Part shown: one piece after another, positions 1 through 12,438 of the stretch
Layout of the letters: every line of letters starts with the position of its first letter
Numbering within the stretch: the first letter of the stretch is position 1
NCBI GenBank assembly: GCA_963978905.1
Contig: OZ022261.1
Span: 3,039,992-3,103,991, forward strand
Reading direction: 5' to 3'
Origin: Trichostrongylus colubriformis
Lineage: Eukaryota; Nematoda; Chromadorea; Rhabditida; Trichostrongylidae
Length of the DNA stretch: 64,000 nt
Notes under the pieces: generated by a model
Databases searched by the model: none
The model's input: only the letters and a program-made list of their open reading frames with translations
What the model was told of the DNA's origin: nothing
Program-made: the position numbers and the translations under genes

Positions 1-886
1 GACCCAAAGTGATCCGAAACGGTGCACTGAGCTAACGTCAGTATTAACCGAAGGGCTACAGTAGTCCTAATAGGCACAATTCTCGATGTTAGACGTAGCT
101 AAATTAAACCTAACGACCCGTACTTGGTATCACATTTCAATGCCTCTTATGTGTTTTGAGTAGTAGTTATGAAGAAAAACACTTTAGATGATTCGAGGTT
201 CTCTATTTGGGCAAAAGAGTGCAGCTCGTCACTGTAATGTCGAACACAAATATCCATGTTCAACTTTTCAGAAATGGGGAGGAAAACTTATGGTAACCAT
301 GAAAAAACTAACAGCATCATTGAAGTTCTGGCAATATGGAGCTACCACTACCCCAGAAACGGTAGATAGGTAGAGAAATTATTTCAATGAAATATTGGTT
401 GCAGAAGTTATTCGGAGCGCTGGTCACGAAAATGACAATACCTACTCTGCAGGCATCCTCCACGGCTCCCATAATACCCCATGTGGATACCTTCATACCA
501 TCACCTTGCGCTCGACGAGCCTTGTCATCCTTCCATAAAAGGATAGAGACAGCTTTCGACTCCATTCATGGACTTGCTCACAATGAATTCTTCAATCAAG
601 GACCCATCGATACTGCTCCTGCTTCTCCCTCTAATAACCTCAGCCTTTCTACCATCCAACTTTTGTACAAGACATAAATTTCTGTGCCCTTTGCTTTACC
701 TACTGCAGCGTTGCCAAATCTTGCACAACTTTTGGACACGGCTCGATCTTCAAACATCTTGTTATACAGCAACGCTTACGTGCAACCTTTTTCTGAGTCT
801 CCATAACTGAACATCTCGTTTGAGGGCTACTTCCTAGGAATGCACAGTCGATTTCGGTTTGCATCCTTCAGTTGCTTCGGGTTGCC

Positions 887-1294
887 TTTAAAGGCACCGG
901 GAAGAGGGCAATTTTGTTTACGATATGGAATTACGGTGGCTCGCCGTTGTCGCAATGCACACATGACACCTTGGCAGGACGTCGAAAGTGAATTCATTAG
1001 GTTTTTATTGTAATCACACCTTTTCTTACGCTTTCGCTTATACTTCATTTAACGTTTTACTTATTTATTGCTTTGTGTTGTTTCACTTATTTCACATCAA
1101 TACCAACGAATGTAATACGCTTTACGAGACAACAAATGACATCCTACAGCGGATGTGATGCGAACATACACAGCGTCGCACTTTTGAATCCGGGTTTTTC
1201 CACCGATTATTGCTCCTAACCTTAAACGTTCGTTAAAAAATGCTCATTTCTTTCCAACTTCATCTTTCTTCGGACCCATTCCGGTTTCTTTGAT
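887..1294. repeat. Short inverted-repeat element, aaaggcaccgg family, copy 1
   Basis: The left end reads tttaaaggcaccgg and the right end ccggtttctttgatg, inverted with respect to each other. Interior text (cacttatttcacatca, acgagacaacaaa, cttttgaatccgg) recurs at 34368-34848 and 56768-57288. Non-coding. Confidence 0.65.
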
Positions 1295-1649
1295 GCCTTC
1301 CTTTTCTCAAGGGGCGCTGCATACTGGTTTAGAATACAACCAGATCGGCAACGCCTTCTCTCCAACTGCGCTATCCTGAATCCTTTGCTCTCCTCACTTT
1401 TTCGACCATCTTCCGTCATTGTAATCAAAATCGATCAGTTCAACTGCCCTAATTGAGTAATCGCTTTTCCAAAGCGATCTGATAGTAGCTGTATCTTGAC
1501 TCAGATGGAATAAGACCGTTCCTACTCAGAAGCAGGGGATTTCTGGTGTGCAGACTGTTACTGTGCAATACCTCTCCCTCTTGTCTATCCTCACAGCCAT
1601 GATTCACTCATCGATCTAATTCTCAGCCGAGACGCCTTCGAGTTTGTAC

Positions 1650-1850
1650 CTTATGTCAAGATTTCGCACCACGACGAGTGGTGTGTGCGAGCTACGTGCG
1701 CCGCTGTAGTTGGATCTCAGAGCGATTACACGGTTTGCTCAGGGAGCCATCCACAGCTGACTTGTAGTTGCTTTGGGACCCACAACGCAATACCTTTAGC
1801 TCGTCCACATCGCTTCGCCTACGACACGCCATGCTGCGAAATCCTAACGC
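1650..1850. repeat. GC-rich foldback of the gttgggtcc/gcgattac family, copy 1
   Basis: tgcgagctacgtgcgccgct, gtagttggatctcagagcga is mirrored by tagttgctttgggacccaca, followed by agctcgtccac. Related hairpins occur at 15700-15900, 33600-33840, 45490-45718, 46620-46850, 49090-49290, 50320-50520 and 62180-62300. Non-coding. Confidence 0.5.
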
Positions 1851-1947
1851 AAGGGTAGGTGCCCGACGCCATCCCTCAGGGACATCATTGCCGTTACGAC
1901 TGTTCCATTTCGTTACAGAAAGAATCGTTCCTTCAATCTCCGTCGCC

Positions 1948-2354
1948 TCGAAGACAGCGGAAAGGGTACATTTGGCAGATTGTGAAATTGTTGTAGGATA
2001 TGAAAGTAGCGGTCCTCAGCAGTGTAACGATAGAGAAAGAACAAAATACAACGGCGAAAAACCCAAGAACAGGAATCTGAAACCCCTCGCCCTTCGCGCC
2101 CCTCTGCTCACAATTGGGTGGGGTGGATGCAGATTGTAGAGAGGCTGTCAGCCAGCCGCGAACGTTGTACCCCTTCGTGGCAACTCTCCCGTCAGATGCG
2201 TGGCAGCACGACTCGCAGTGCCGCGGAATCAGAATAAGTCCCTTTTCAAAGCGTAATCCGCCAAACATCACCTCTTCTAAACAGGGATGTTTGTTTTCAG
2301 AGAACCTGCCTGATCAACTCTAATCTTCACTTTACCTCTAGCGGTGCCTTTGAT
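1948..2354. repeat. aaaggcaccgg-family element, copy 2
   Basis: Ends tcgaagacagcgg and gcggtgcctttga. The interior carries the family's conserved stretch agcagtgtaacgatagagaa, with gaacaaaat and acggcgaaaaac following. It recurs at about 4230, 17360, 25650 and 41770, in both orientations. Confidence 0.7.
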
Positions 2355-2727
2355 CACTTTCCAACTGTTTGAGAAGCATAACAGTTGAATTTACCAACGT
2401 TTCATCAGGCAGCAACCACTGAAAACTCCCTAATCAATGATTCCAGTATTCAAGAACACAATTCTATCTAGCTTCTTTAGCCGAAACATCACACCTCGGT
2501 AGCCCTTGCCAACCGACCACAAAACTCGGACAGCGATGCCGCTCGCCACTTCAGGCTGACGTACCAGCCCTATAGCTGATACTTTTGATGCTTTGAGCAT
2601 AGATTTTGTAAGTGTTCTTTTCCTTCAGACGGACTGCCAACTTGAGCTTACCATTTCCTAATTCTTTACAAGGCATGGCTCGTGCCTCGGAAAAACCGAA
2701 CCCCGTGGTCTTGAGTGAGTAGACATG

Positions 2728-3229
2728 GGCTCCACGGAAAAACACACCGGCGCGCGCATGCGGCGCGTACTGGGTGACGTCACCGCCACACGCCGCGCGA
2801 CGGTGAGCGATGGCCCGCGCTCCTAGCATTGCACTTCAATGAGGGTAATCTTGTTGGACTTTGCTTATACACTGAGAACGAGCACATTAAGCTGGGGCAA
2901 GCTTTGATGCTTTGACAGACATGCGACAACTGTGAGAGTTGGCCTTTTTTGGTGTGACAAGCCTGTCCACCCGTATGGATTCGTCTCACCATAATAATGT
3001 AGAAGTTTCAGGGGCTGCGTGTGCTCCGTCCGATGTATGACCATGCGTGGAGACACAAAGTAGGAAAGTGCCAGCCATCTCAAGTCTTTGGTGAGGTGAC
3101 AGCAAAGATATCCTCATTGAAGCACAATATTTGTAAAGGAGGCCATCACACACCGTCGCGTCGCGCGGTGGCGATGACGTCACCCAGCACGCGCCGCGTG
3201 CGCGCTCCGGTGAGTTTTTCCCTCCTCCC
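2728..3229. mobile_element. Mutator-type foldback element, 502 bp, 9-bp target duplication
   Basis: A perfect 9-bp direct repeat gtagacatg (2719-2727 and 3230-3238) flanks inverted arms of about 100 bp that are very GC-rich (ccgcgtgcgcgc-type sequence with a central gggtgacgtca). The middle, about 2835-3130, is ordinary AT-rich DNA. Non-coding; read as a non-autonomous Mutator-like element. Confidence 0.78.
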
Positions 3230-4174
3230 GTAGACATGAGCCTATATTTGCACTACTCCGGTATAGCTGCTTGTTAACCACTCGGCTATCCTAACTTGCC
3301 CATTGAGTACATCCTGCACAGTCGTCACCGAAGAATTTATCCATCTTCTGCCAAAATTATCAGGATTTTTTCTTGATTTTTTTTTGTGATCTGTTCTCTA
3401 ATCACGTTGGGAACAGAAAATGCCGATATTCACAAAATATAAAAGCGGGCAATTTTGGTTTACGATCCTTTTACTTATCAAATATTCAGTAAAGGAATGC
3501 ATTCTATACTTCGTATTTTTCATTTCGTACACAGATGTCATTTTCAACAAACTAATCCACCAGTTAGCTATGTTGTCTTACGAAAAGTGGTAGCTTAGGC
3601 GATGGTGGTGGATTTATGCAAATTGGCCAAGGTCAGCAGCAGTTGGATGGCATCGATCAATCTCTTTCGTCAAATTCCGAAGTGTGGTGCGCGCAGTAGT
3701 GCGTGATAGTGAAGCTGGATAGGTCTCATCTAATCAGGCAACTATCATCAATGAAACGAATTCCATCACTATTGCAATTATGAAAGAATATAACCATGAA
3801 AATATAATCATGCAAAAACAAAAAAAATCATTCCTTTCGCGACCCTGAGTCTCCCCAACGAGCTGGGACCAACAAAAAAAGGTTGGGAAAAATGATCATA
3901 GCACTTTAAAACCACTCAAAAAGAAACACTTCATATATCGACAGATTGGGCAGAGGCCAACTTTATTTTCTAGGGGAAATAGAAAAGATGCTGATTCCTT
4001 GGGCACATAAACATACGTCGATACGAAAGATAGAACTGAACAGATTCAAAAACTTCCAAAATCACAAGTCTTGCCTTTCTCCCATGGGACAATAGTATCT
4101 CGTTCTTTCTTGAACACAGGCACAAATGGGTAATGATTCGGAACGAGCGATTAAACGACAGAGACATCAGTAAT

Positions 4175-4543
4175 AACTCAAAGACACCGGGAGAGGTAAA
4201 TCTGTGCCCGAGTGTGGAATATGAGTGTAGCGGTGCTCAGCAGCGTAAAAGTAGATAAAGAACGAAATAAAACGGCGAAAAAATCCCGAAATGGAAACCC
4301 GAGAACCGCCCTCTCTCTCGCGTCACTCTGCATCACTCAGGCGAAAAGGCTAAATCAGCTGGCCGCAAACGTTGTCCCACCCTCGGTGGCTGCAGTACTG
4401 CAGGACGACACGCCGTGCTGATGAGTCGTGATAAAATCCCACGCCGCGCTTTTTCAATGCGAGTTTCACCACATATCACCTCTTCTGAAGTGGCACGCAT
4501 TCCCAGTTCTCACCTCATTGTGCTTCCCAGTGACTTTGAGTAA
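4175..4543. repeat. aaaggcaccgg-family element, copy 3
   Basis: Inverted ends aactcaaagacaccggg and cccagtgactttgagt. The same interior as copy 2 (gctcagcagcgtaaaag, then aaaacggcgaaaaa, then ccacatatcacctcttctga). 369 bp; non-coding. Confidence 0.75.
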
Positions 4544-5228
4544 CAAAATTCCACATGTATCGAATGACCCCATCATACCTTTTGGATACACCCCCACCCC
4601 TAAGCAAGTACCTAGAGTGAGATCAATGAGAGACATAGGCATCAGCTACGATGCACGAAGACACTGATTGCCTAGCAGATCTTTCATGAATGAAGGTGGC
4701 TTAAGGTGGCAGATGCGATCGTTCGGGTATATTATTGATTCAGATCCTCAATGGTGGGTGGTGGACGTGTCCCCAAGAAAGCTCATACGTCATCGTACCA
4801 CATATTTCCAATCGATACGTTAGTAATACGATACGATAAGTACATCAGTCCTACTAGCTTACACCTCAGCCACTGATCGGCGAAGGTACGTCGCTTGATG
4901 GACCCGTGGGCTGCGACACACACTGCCTTCATGGACCTACGTTCTTGCCCAGAAGTAACAGAGTTGGCCTTCCTGAGCACCCTACGATCGCCCGCCGGCT
5001 TCAAAGCCTTCATCATCTCATTTTTGATACCGATGGCTTCACTTATCAGGGTAAGTTCCTGGAGTTCCACAGAGGTAATGTGTTGAATGAAAAAAAAAAC
5101 AACTAGTATAGGTATCCTTCATCAATATGGATTTCCTAATACCCAGTCTATAGGAAGTTGTTCAACAATTATGGCGGAACATTGAAAAGAAAAAAATGAT
5201 GCGAAAACTTATCTGAGTTTGAAGAATC

Positions 5229-5850
5229 GTGAAAATCGACATACCTTTTGCCTCACGACTCTCACGATTACCACGATCATCAATGAGACGCTCTCTTTTT
5301 AGTTGCGCAGTATGCACTAATATATTTGTGCTCTATACGCTTTTCGCATCTAAATCCTTGATCGATGTTGTGCCGCGCACGACGCATCACATCACAGACA
5401 GCGCAGCGATTCGAAAGCCTCCCCACCCAAGAACTGTGGAACTTCTTCAAAACCGAAGCAGTATCCTCCTTACGCAGTTTGTGACAGCCATGCAAGTCAG
5501 GGACGAAAAGGAGTGGGATGCAGCTCGCATCTTAGAAAAAATCAAAATTGGACCAAATTAGAGGCCTACGGGATCGTGCTTACCCAAAACAGTTACGAAA
5601 ATCGTATTACGAAAGCAGTCACAGTGGCACTTGTTCCCCATTGGCCAGTGAGATGGGAAACAAGAGGCTCTCCGATGCTCTAAAATGCAGTTACAAACGT
5701 TTCTGGAAAGCGCTCCCCACAGCCAGCCGCTAACCGCAATGACCCCCACCATCCTAGCGACGGATTCGATAAACATTCGCTCTTCTACGGTGGCGTGCAA
5801 GTTCCGACCAGTGTTTCTAGAGGTCAGGTCACTAGTGTTGTGTGGAGGGT
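5229..5850 (+). other. Possible coding remnant with a hydrophobic N-terminus
   Basis: A 110-codon frame starts at 5229. An internal Met at 5283 precedes a hydrophobic stretch (CAVCTNIFVLYTLFA) like a signal anchor. The frame stops at 5561 after DAARILEKIKIGPN. Another frame continues open (YGIVLTQNSYENRITKAVTV), and after a stop a third (HHPSDGFDKHSLFYGGVQVP). This could be a decayed gene or chance; no family is recognised. Confidence 0.2.
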
Positions 5851-5859
5851 AATTCACTA

Positions 5860-8464
5860 TAGAAACAACAGATTAACATTCTTGTGAGACCAAAACACTG
5901 CATTATAGACTGTTACAGCTACTAGTTTCCACCTTCATCATGGACGGTATTATGTATTCAATGGAAGATGCCCTAACTTAATCATAAGTAACCAATATAC
6001 AATTTCACTACATATTTAACTTCACAAATATCTGCCTTTACTCTTCGAGCCTAATCTTTGACATAAATGGACCAGCTACGTAGCCAAGATCTTGAAACTG
6101 CTAATAAATCAATCGTCTCGTGAATTAACCACTCAGGGTGACCTGACCCCGCACTAATCACCGGACACTTGCAACACATCCGCTCTTCTACGAGCCAGCC
6201 AGCGCCGTGTCATCAACAGGACTCTTTCCACCAGCCTACGGTGTCGTGTCTTCACCACCCTCCATATAACCCTGCCCTCCCGTCCTGCATAGCGAACCAC
6301 TCAACCTGTTACTGACTGCATTTGTCGTGGTGGTATTTAGAGGCATTAAAACCTTCGCATACTTTGAAGAACTTTGTACTGTAAAAGTGTAAACAAGAGG
6401 TACTTTGAAATATGAAAATAATGTAGTTTCTACCTATGAGTTTCGTAGCAGATATGAATGGAAAGGAGTAAAGCTCCCCTAGCAAATACCAATCAACTGT
6501 TTGATTGCATTTCACAACATTCGTTGCAAATAGTATAATTATTGTCAAAAGCAGAAATGGTCACAAATGATTAAAATGCAACACGTCACACTGCCAAAAA
6601 TGAAATTTTTCCTATCTAGACACCAAAACGGAGAAGAACATTCGCAAGAAGCGTGGTGTTAATTTTGGAATTTCTCATTATTTTACACGAAAAAGTGACA
6701 CAAATGCATCAATACACGGGTTCCTAAGACTTGAGAGATCATCCTCAGTTACTAAACAAAAATGATATTGTAAGGTGTTTTACACACATTGCATCACTGT
6801 TACTGACCAAGGGCATCGATTCCAAATTACCAAAATTCAAAACGGAAGAACTCGTTAATACAGAGGTTACGGAAACGATAGCAAACGAATTTTCTCCACG
6901 TTTTTCTACTGACTATCACTTCAAAATGATAGAAAATCTAAAAACCAAGGAATAATGAAAACTGCTCTTCGCGACCAAGAAACGCAAGTGGCAGTACAGA
7001 TTGGAAGTAGCAGTATAATGTAGCACAACTACCGCATCAAATACGCATTATACTACGCATATGACAAGAGTCCTCCCCTCACCGTGCTACGTCAATGGAG
7101 TCCTTTTTGGAAGAAGTGATATTAATTCTTGTCTAAAGCTAGGAAGGAAGTAGCTGCGGAGTGGGTAGACCTTTATTCACGTAGGCGAGTGGTGAATTAC
7201 GTTTCCACAACTTCCCTATAAACGTTGTATGAAACTGAAGAATGTTCACCGCAGTGTCGGGCGTTCTTAATGGCGACACGATCGTTGCGCACCTCGACAT
7301 AATATCCTTCCCACTCGTACTGGGCCGGGCAAAAGGACCAGCGCTGGTTGGATATCGACCCCTGAATGATTCGCCTTGCGGGGAGCTCGTCCAATATCTT
7401 CGCTTTTACATCATACAACACAAATTTACGAGGATCACTTCAAAACCAGCTAGCCTGTCCGAACATACAGGGATTATAACTCAAAGAAGGTTCCCTCGAG
7501 CTTGACATACACCGAGAAATCGCTCTACTGCTATGACAGAAGAAAAATTAAAACCACAATGGGCTGTGCACGAAGACAATTTAGCCAATTTCCATCGAGC
7601 ATCTTGGACTTCTCAAATTACATCATTTCTGTACGTTTTGGGTCCAGGATAAGTCCTCGGGCTATGATTATCCCCAAATAGGCGATTCATTAGCATTTGA
7701 ACTAGTCAAGTGCATTTTCAGGGACAAAGTATGGAGTAAATGTTTTTGCAGCATTTTGCAAAATCATTTTGAAGGAACACGATACAGCTGTATTTCAAAT
7801 AGGGAGGAAGCACTCTCTCACCTGATATTATACCCTAAAACCATCAATGCACAAGGTAGGCTAAAACAAAAAATAGCGCCAGAGACGCCGAGCAGACATC
7901 GGAGTGTCCCAACCCCAGCTCTTAACACTGCTATACCACCACAACACCTAACTTAGATTGTAACAAATATCAAAGAGTACAAGAATTTCCAGTAAGTTTT
8001 CACCGAGGTTAACATACATGAACGAAAAGCTGTAGCAATAGGACTTCCACGAAAAACCAGTGAGAGAGGACAGAGCCGCGAAAACAGGGCGATATCGACT
8101 GACCGTCGACGTCCCACGCGCCGTCTGGCACGCGTTGTGCCGCAGCTGAGTCGTTTTCTCTGGTCGCTCAGAGCGCGGCATCGCACTCCTGCTCCGCTCC
8201 GACAATCGTCTACCTACATTCAATCGATGGTCCAAAGGATCACTCATGTAAGACATTTACATGCAACATAATTAGCTGCTGCGCCATGTTCTGGTGCATT
8301 ATTGTGGAAATAAACCGCCCAGCTGTGTAACTGAACTTGCGCTAAAATTAACGGGAGAAATTGCAATGATACGATTTGCTGTGGAAATTACCTTGGAGAC
8401 CTAAGGGCTTCATAGTTCGCAGTGACTAAGATAGAAAGATGGTGTCATTGATGTGAACAAAGGA
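5860..8464. other. No gene recognised
   Basis: AT-rich intergenic sequence. Open frames are all under 110 codons, and none shows a known domain or a splice-linked partner. A minus-strand frame at 7197-7421 (WSFCPAQYEWEGYYVEVRND) looks coding-like but stands alone. Confidence 0.5.
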
Positions 8465-8473
8465 GTTATTGGT

Positions 8474-8535
8474 GATCGTATCTAAACCTAAGGTGCGACA
8501 GCGCGGGCGGTCGCACCTTAGGTTTAGATACGATC
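8474..8535. mobile_element. 62-bp perfect hairpin flanked by a 9-bp direct repeat
   Basis: Arms 8474-8499 and 8510-8535 are perfect 26-bp inverted copies, with a 10-nt loop (agcgcgggcg). The flanks gttattggt at 8465-8473 and 8536-8544 are identical 9-bp direct repeats. This has the structure of a minimal insertion with target duplication. Confidence 0.85.
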
Positions 8536-9619
8536 GTTATTGGTCTCCCTCCGATGTGGGTTCAGGGACACAAAAAAGCATCCTATCCCTACAATTCCCA
8601 GCGCCCTTATAGAACACGGTGACCAGCTCATTCTGACTGCAAGCACCTGCCTGCTACAAAAATTCTTGTGATTTGTGAACGTGAAAACTGAACGCTATGT
8701 ATATCGGAATGAAAACATATCTTCAGTGTCTACAAACCTCGACCTCATGACACGTACATCAGATATCACATGCTTCGCGACGGCTCCATCTTCACGTCAC
8801 TCCTTTGTCTTCCTTTATGTGAGGAGAAGCATATGGATTCTTGCCCATGACTAGGAATTTGTGGAGCTCCGGGGCGACATAGCTTCATCCACGCACCTCA
8901 AACCGGCCGTGATTGCGTACTTGTATGACCACAGTAATCGAAAACCCGATAATAGCGCGAAAATGCCCAGCCAACATTCCTAGCGCGTAAATGCCCAGCC
9001 AATCCGCTCTAAAACGCGAACTCTCTTCACCAGTTACAAAACTTACATATTCTGCGCGTGAAAAGGTTTCATCCTGACTCCTGTCATAAACTTGTTTCCG
9101 GTGCTTATCTGGTTGAGGAAGGGCACTCTCTCTTGTTTGGCATCCGATGTTGTTTTTGCGTAGTTCTCAGTAGATAAAGAAATCTCTTCCGCTCAGGTGT
9201 GGAGGTTAATGATTGCAAAATAGTACCCGGTGAGACATCGTGACAATGAGTTTTCGAGATAGTGAAACCTAAGAACACTAATGGAAAACCCTGCTTCCTG
9301 TCAAATTACTGATAACGACGACGTCAAGACATATAATGACGTTCAGTGAAGATGTTTCTACCTAATTTCCAGCACAAAATGTCTACCCATGTGCAACTGC
9401 GGCCGGCGTGAATAGCGTGAAATGGGCTATATCCTCCGGGTCGTGTTTACTACTAACGAAACGTGAAGTACTCTCTCCTGGACAAAGGGATTGCTCCAAT
9501 CGAGACTGCTGAACTGAAGGTCGTTGAGCTGAAATAGTAGGGGGTTCAAGAGTTTTCGAAAGTCGCACCTTTCTCTTTAATTTAGTAGGCGTCATCAAAT
9601 AAATTAGGTTGCGCAATAT

Positions 9620-10632
9620 GTTCGTGCCGTTTTATTCACTGTGTTTCAGAACTTGGTGCTCATCATTCGACGAATTTTATATATGTGTTCGATAGAGCAT
9701 CTTTTGCTCCACAAACTGGGACTATTTGTTCTTTGAGTCAGTTGATTGTTCGATATTTGTGAGACTTCGGAATGGAGAATTGGGGACAAAAATTCGTACT
9801 CTCAGCATTTCCTCTTCCTGCCATCGTGGTCAAAGAATATATACGCTCATGTTTCATTGAAGCTTTTCCAGCTCTTCAAAATGGTACTGTTTGTTATTTT
9901 ATATCTTTGAATGTTTTATGCTCTTCTGGTTGAGCAATGGGTAATTTGTAGGCAAAAACCTACTTTTTTTAGCACATCAAGTTCATAAAAGGTCGAAAGC
10001 TTTCCTTCTCTGCCTCAGATCCAATCATATGAGCGGAATAATACATCATTGATCTAACTACCTTCATTATTGAGAGTTTTCTGGTCCTATTGAGCTGTTT
10101 GGCAGAATATCGACTTTCGCGAAAAAAGCCGGTGCCGAGAGTGCTGTGTACTCCATTTCAGAGCCTCAGAGAAATTAAACTGTGGAGGGATTCAAAAGGC
10201 CGATTGCTTGTAGAGCAGAAAAAGCTCTATCGAAAATATATTTGGATATTCTTTGCGACCTCGAAGGTAGGCGAAGAAGGGGAAATACTAAACGTGCACA
10301 TTTTTCGAGCACTCCATTTCAAAGCCCTCAAAACATCAAGCAGTAGTGATATAAAGTAACAAACATTACCATTTTGTAGAGCTGGAAAAGTTCTTTGCAA
10401 ACATATGTGTATATATCCTTTTACGTCGATAGTAAACGGAGAAAGGAAATGCCCAGAGTGCGAATTTTCGCCTACTTCTACTCCATTTCTGAACTCATAA
10501 ATATTGACCAATCAAAAGACTCAAAAAATACTAGTTCCAATTTGTAGAGCAGAAGATGCTCAATGAGACAGATTTATAAACTTCGTCGAATTTGTACAGT
10601 GAAATTCAGTGAATAAAGAACGGTAACGCTTA
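9620..10632. repeat. Large foldback element with about 250-300-bp inverted arms
   Basis: Left-arm blocks such as tttattcactg, gagcatcttttgctc, gcatttcctctt, cttttccagctct and gtttgttattttatatc reappear inverted and in mirrored order from 10632 back to about 10350. The arms are diverged. The centre, about 9920-10340, is unrelated. No coding content is recognised; the 89- and 94-residue frames are shadows of the arms. Confidence 0.72.
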
Positions 10633-10639
10633 CACCATC

Positions 10640-12320
10640 CATAATTGAAGCAGTTCACATGCAAATCGGATCTTTGACCTCAGAGAATAGTTCCTGGTTT
10701 GTGGTTTGGAAACCTAAAAAGTCAAAGAAGTAAAGATTTGGAATTTCGCTATAACTTCAAATTTGGTTTGACCCTTCATACCAACAAATTAACAAAAATG
10801 TGATTAATCGGACCATCAGAATTTTCGAGATTTTGACGACGAAGGACGCTAAGATTCATACACAGGTTTACAAAACTTATTTACTTTCAATGGTAGAAAA
10901 TGTAAGTTATATACTTTGATGAAAAACATCACGTTGATAGGTTGGGTCCAAAACGATTTAACTAGGAAAGTCTTCCTTCCTTGCGAAGGTTTTCTTGATT
11001 CCACAATTCTTGGAGAGGCTGTAAAAAACAAGTACTTTGTGCTCGGTCAACTAAAAATCTCTCCCATACTCACTGTTGGGCTGGACTTGAGTTGGTGCGG
11101 GCTTATAAAGCATGAACAGCATCGCTAGCGTCTTTCGGATCTCTGATTCCGAAACAAGTGTTGCAAGCATAGTTGCCACGGCAATAACTACTTTCGTTAC
11201 TCTATGATTTTTAGGTCTCCTTCTTTAGTTGCGTTGTTGCTTTTGGTTTGTTAGTTCTATTTGCATAACTTTCAGGCTTGTCTTACACAACGTACTCAAT
11301 AAAGATAAAGATAAAAACAATCGAACAGTGGTACCCGCAGTTTCCCTTTTTCGGTCAAACGGTACTATGACTTCTCCTTCGATGTCGGAAGTGTGAAAGT
11401 GTTTGAACCTAGTCACTACTGCCTCCAAACCATCCTATTTTTTCGAGATTTTCCTTCCTGAAATAGTAAACAGAAGCACAGAAGTGGTAACTGTGCAGAG
11501 GTGAGCCCTCAGAACACAGTGGATTGGGAAAATACTCAATCCGTTTACCTTTCTTTTCTCTTCTGGCGATTTTTAATTCGTGTGAGTGAGCGACGGTTGC
11601 AAGTGAAGCTGTTTTGTCGCGCAGTGGGAGCTCGAGGCACAGTTCCTGCATGATCTTGGGGAAGCAGCCGAGAGGGCCTGGGCAGTAAACTCACTTGATG
11701 GTGAAAACTCTTTTCATTGTTTTAGGGGCATGAGTGTGAAAGTTACCATAACCTTGCATACGGGGCTTATGGCTTCAAACAGACTGTGAATTCGCAAAAG
11801 TCTTGAACCGTATCGTGCCTCTGGTACAAGTTACGCGAGAGATCCACTTCTTGTCAAAATTGTCGGTTCCTTGCGAATTAACCACCAAGTTCGACTCTAT
11901 GAACCTTGGCATTGACTAAATAGTCCTTTTTCTGGTTTGAACTGCACGGGAGTCGTTAGCAATTCTACTGGCTAACGATTCGGCGGGTTCGCCTCCGTCG
12001 GAGCCTAAAAGGGGGGAAGTTAAGCTATGGCTTATCCGACCAGATGTCTACGGCACAACTCACTGGAGTTCGACGTCAATCTAGGATATCACGTGAACAC
12101 TAAGAAAAGCACACCGTACTTAACCAGATTCACGGGATAGGCCACAACAGTCTGCAGATTGATTGAAGTGATTGACTTCCGAGCACCAAAAGGCTAATGT
12201 TATATAGGGCGCACGTTCCCGCGTGATGGACAGGTATTCTCCCCTGCGGTTGATTTTTGGATCCCTGACCTGAATCCACAAAGCCTCAAGGTTTTGCGCG
12301 CCGTCACTTGAGTCTCGTGC
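10640..12320. other. No gene recognised between foldback and Penelope element
   Basis: Only short open frames. The stretch from about 11700 to 12300 may belong to the untranslated or 3' part of the Penelope-like element that follows, since its end was not found, but no diagnostic motif was seen. Confidence 0.4.
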
Positions 12321-12324
12321 GCCA

Positions 12325-12438
12325 ATATCTAGACATCTATCCGTTTCTCCTAAAAATTCATCTCCACACTTTCGGCAAGAGATATCTAGACATCTATCCG
12401 TTTCTCCTATGTATTCATCTCTACACTTTCGGCAAGAG
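12325..12438 (-). repeat. 57-bp tandem duplication inside the Penelope endonuclease motif
   Basis: Two adjacent 57-bp copies, 12325-12381 and 12382-12438, differ at only a few positions. The unit is exactly 19 codons in the minus frame. Each encodes a block with CRKC and GETDRCLDI, so the GIY-YIG signature is duplicated without shifting the frame. Confidence 0.85.

Noticed and set aside
317..565. 82-codon minus-strand frame with coding-like text
   Set aside because: No family recognised and no neighbouring exon; kept out of the features.
3240..3295. Minus-strand text like a tRNA A box (agccgagtggttaac)
   Set aside because: No matching B box, acceptor stem or anticodon arm could be completed; at most a tRNA-derived fragment.
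6181..6250. Possible hammerhead ribozyme, since Penelope elements can carry them
   Set aside because: The conserved ctgatga and gaaa core could not be found in the required order.
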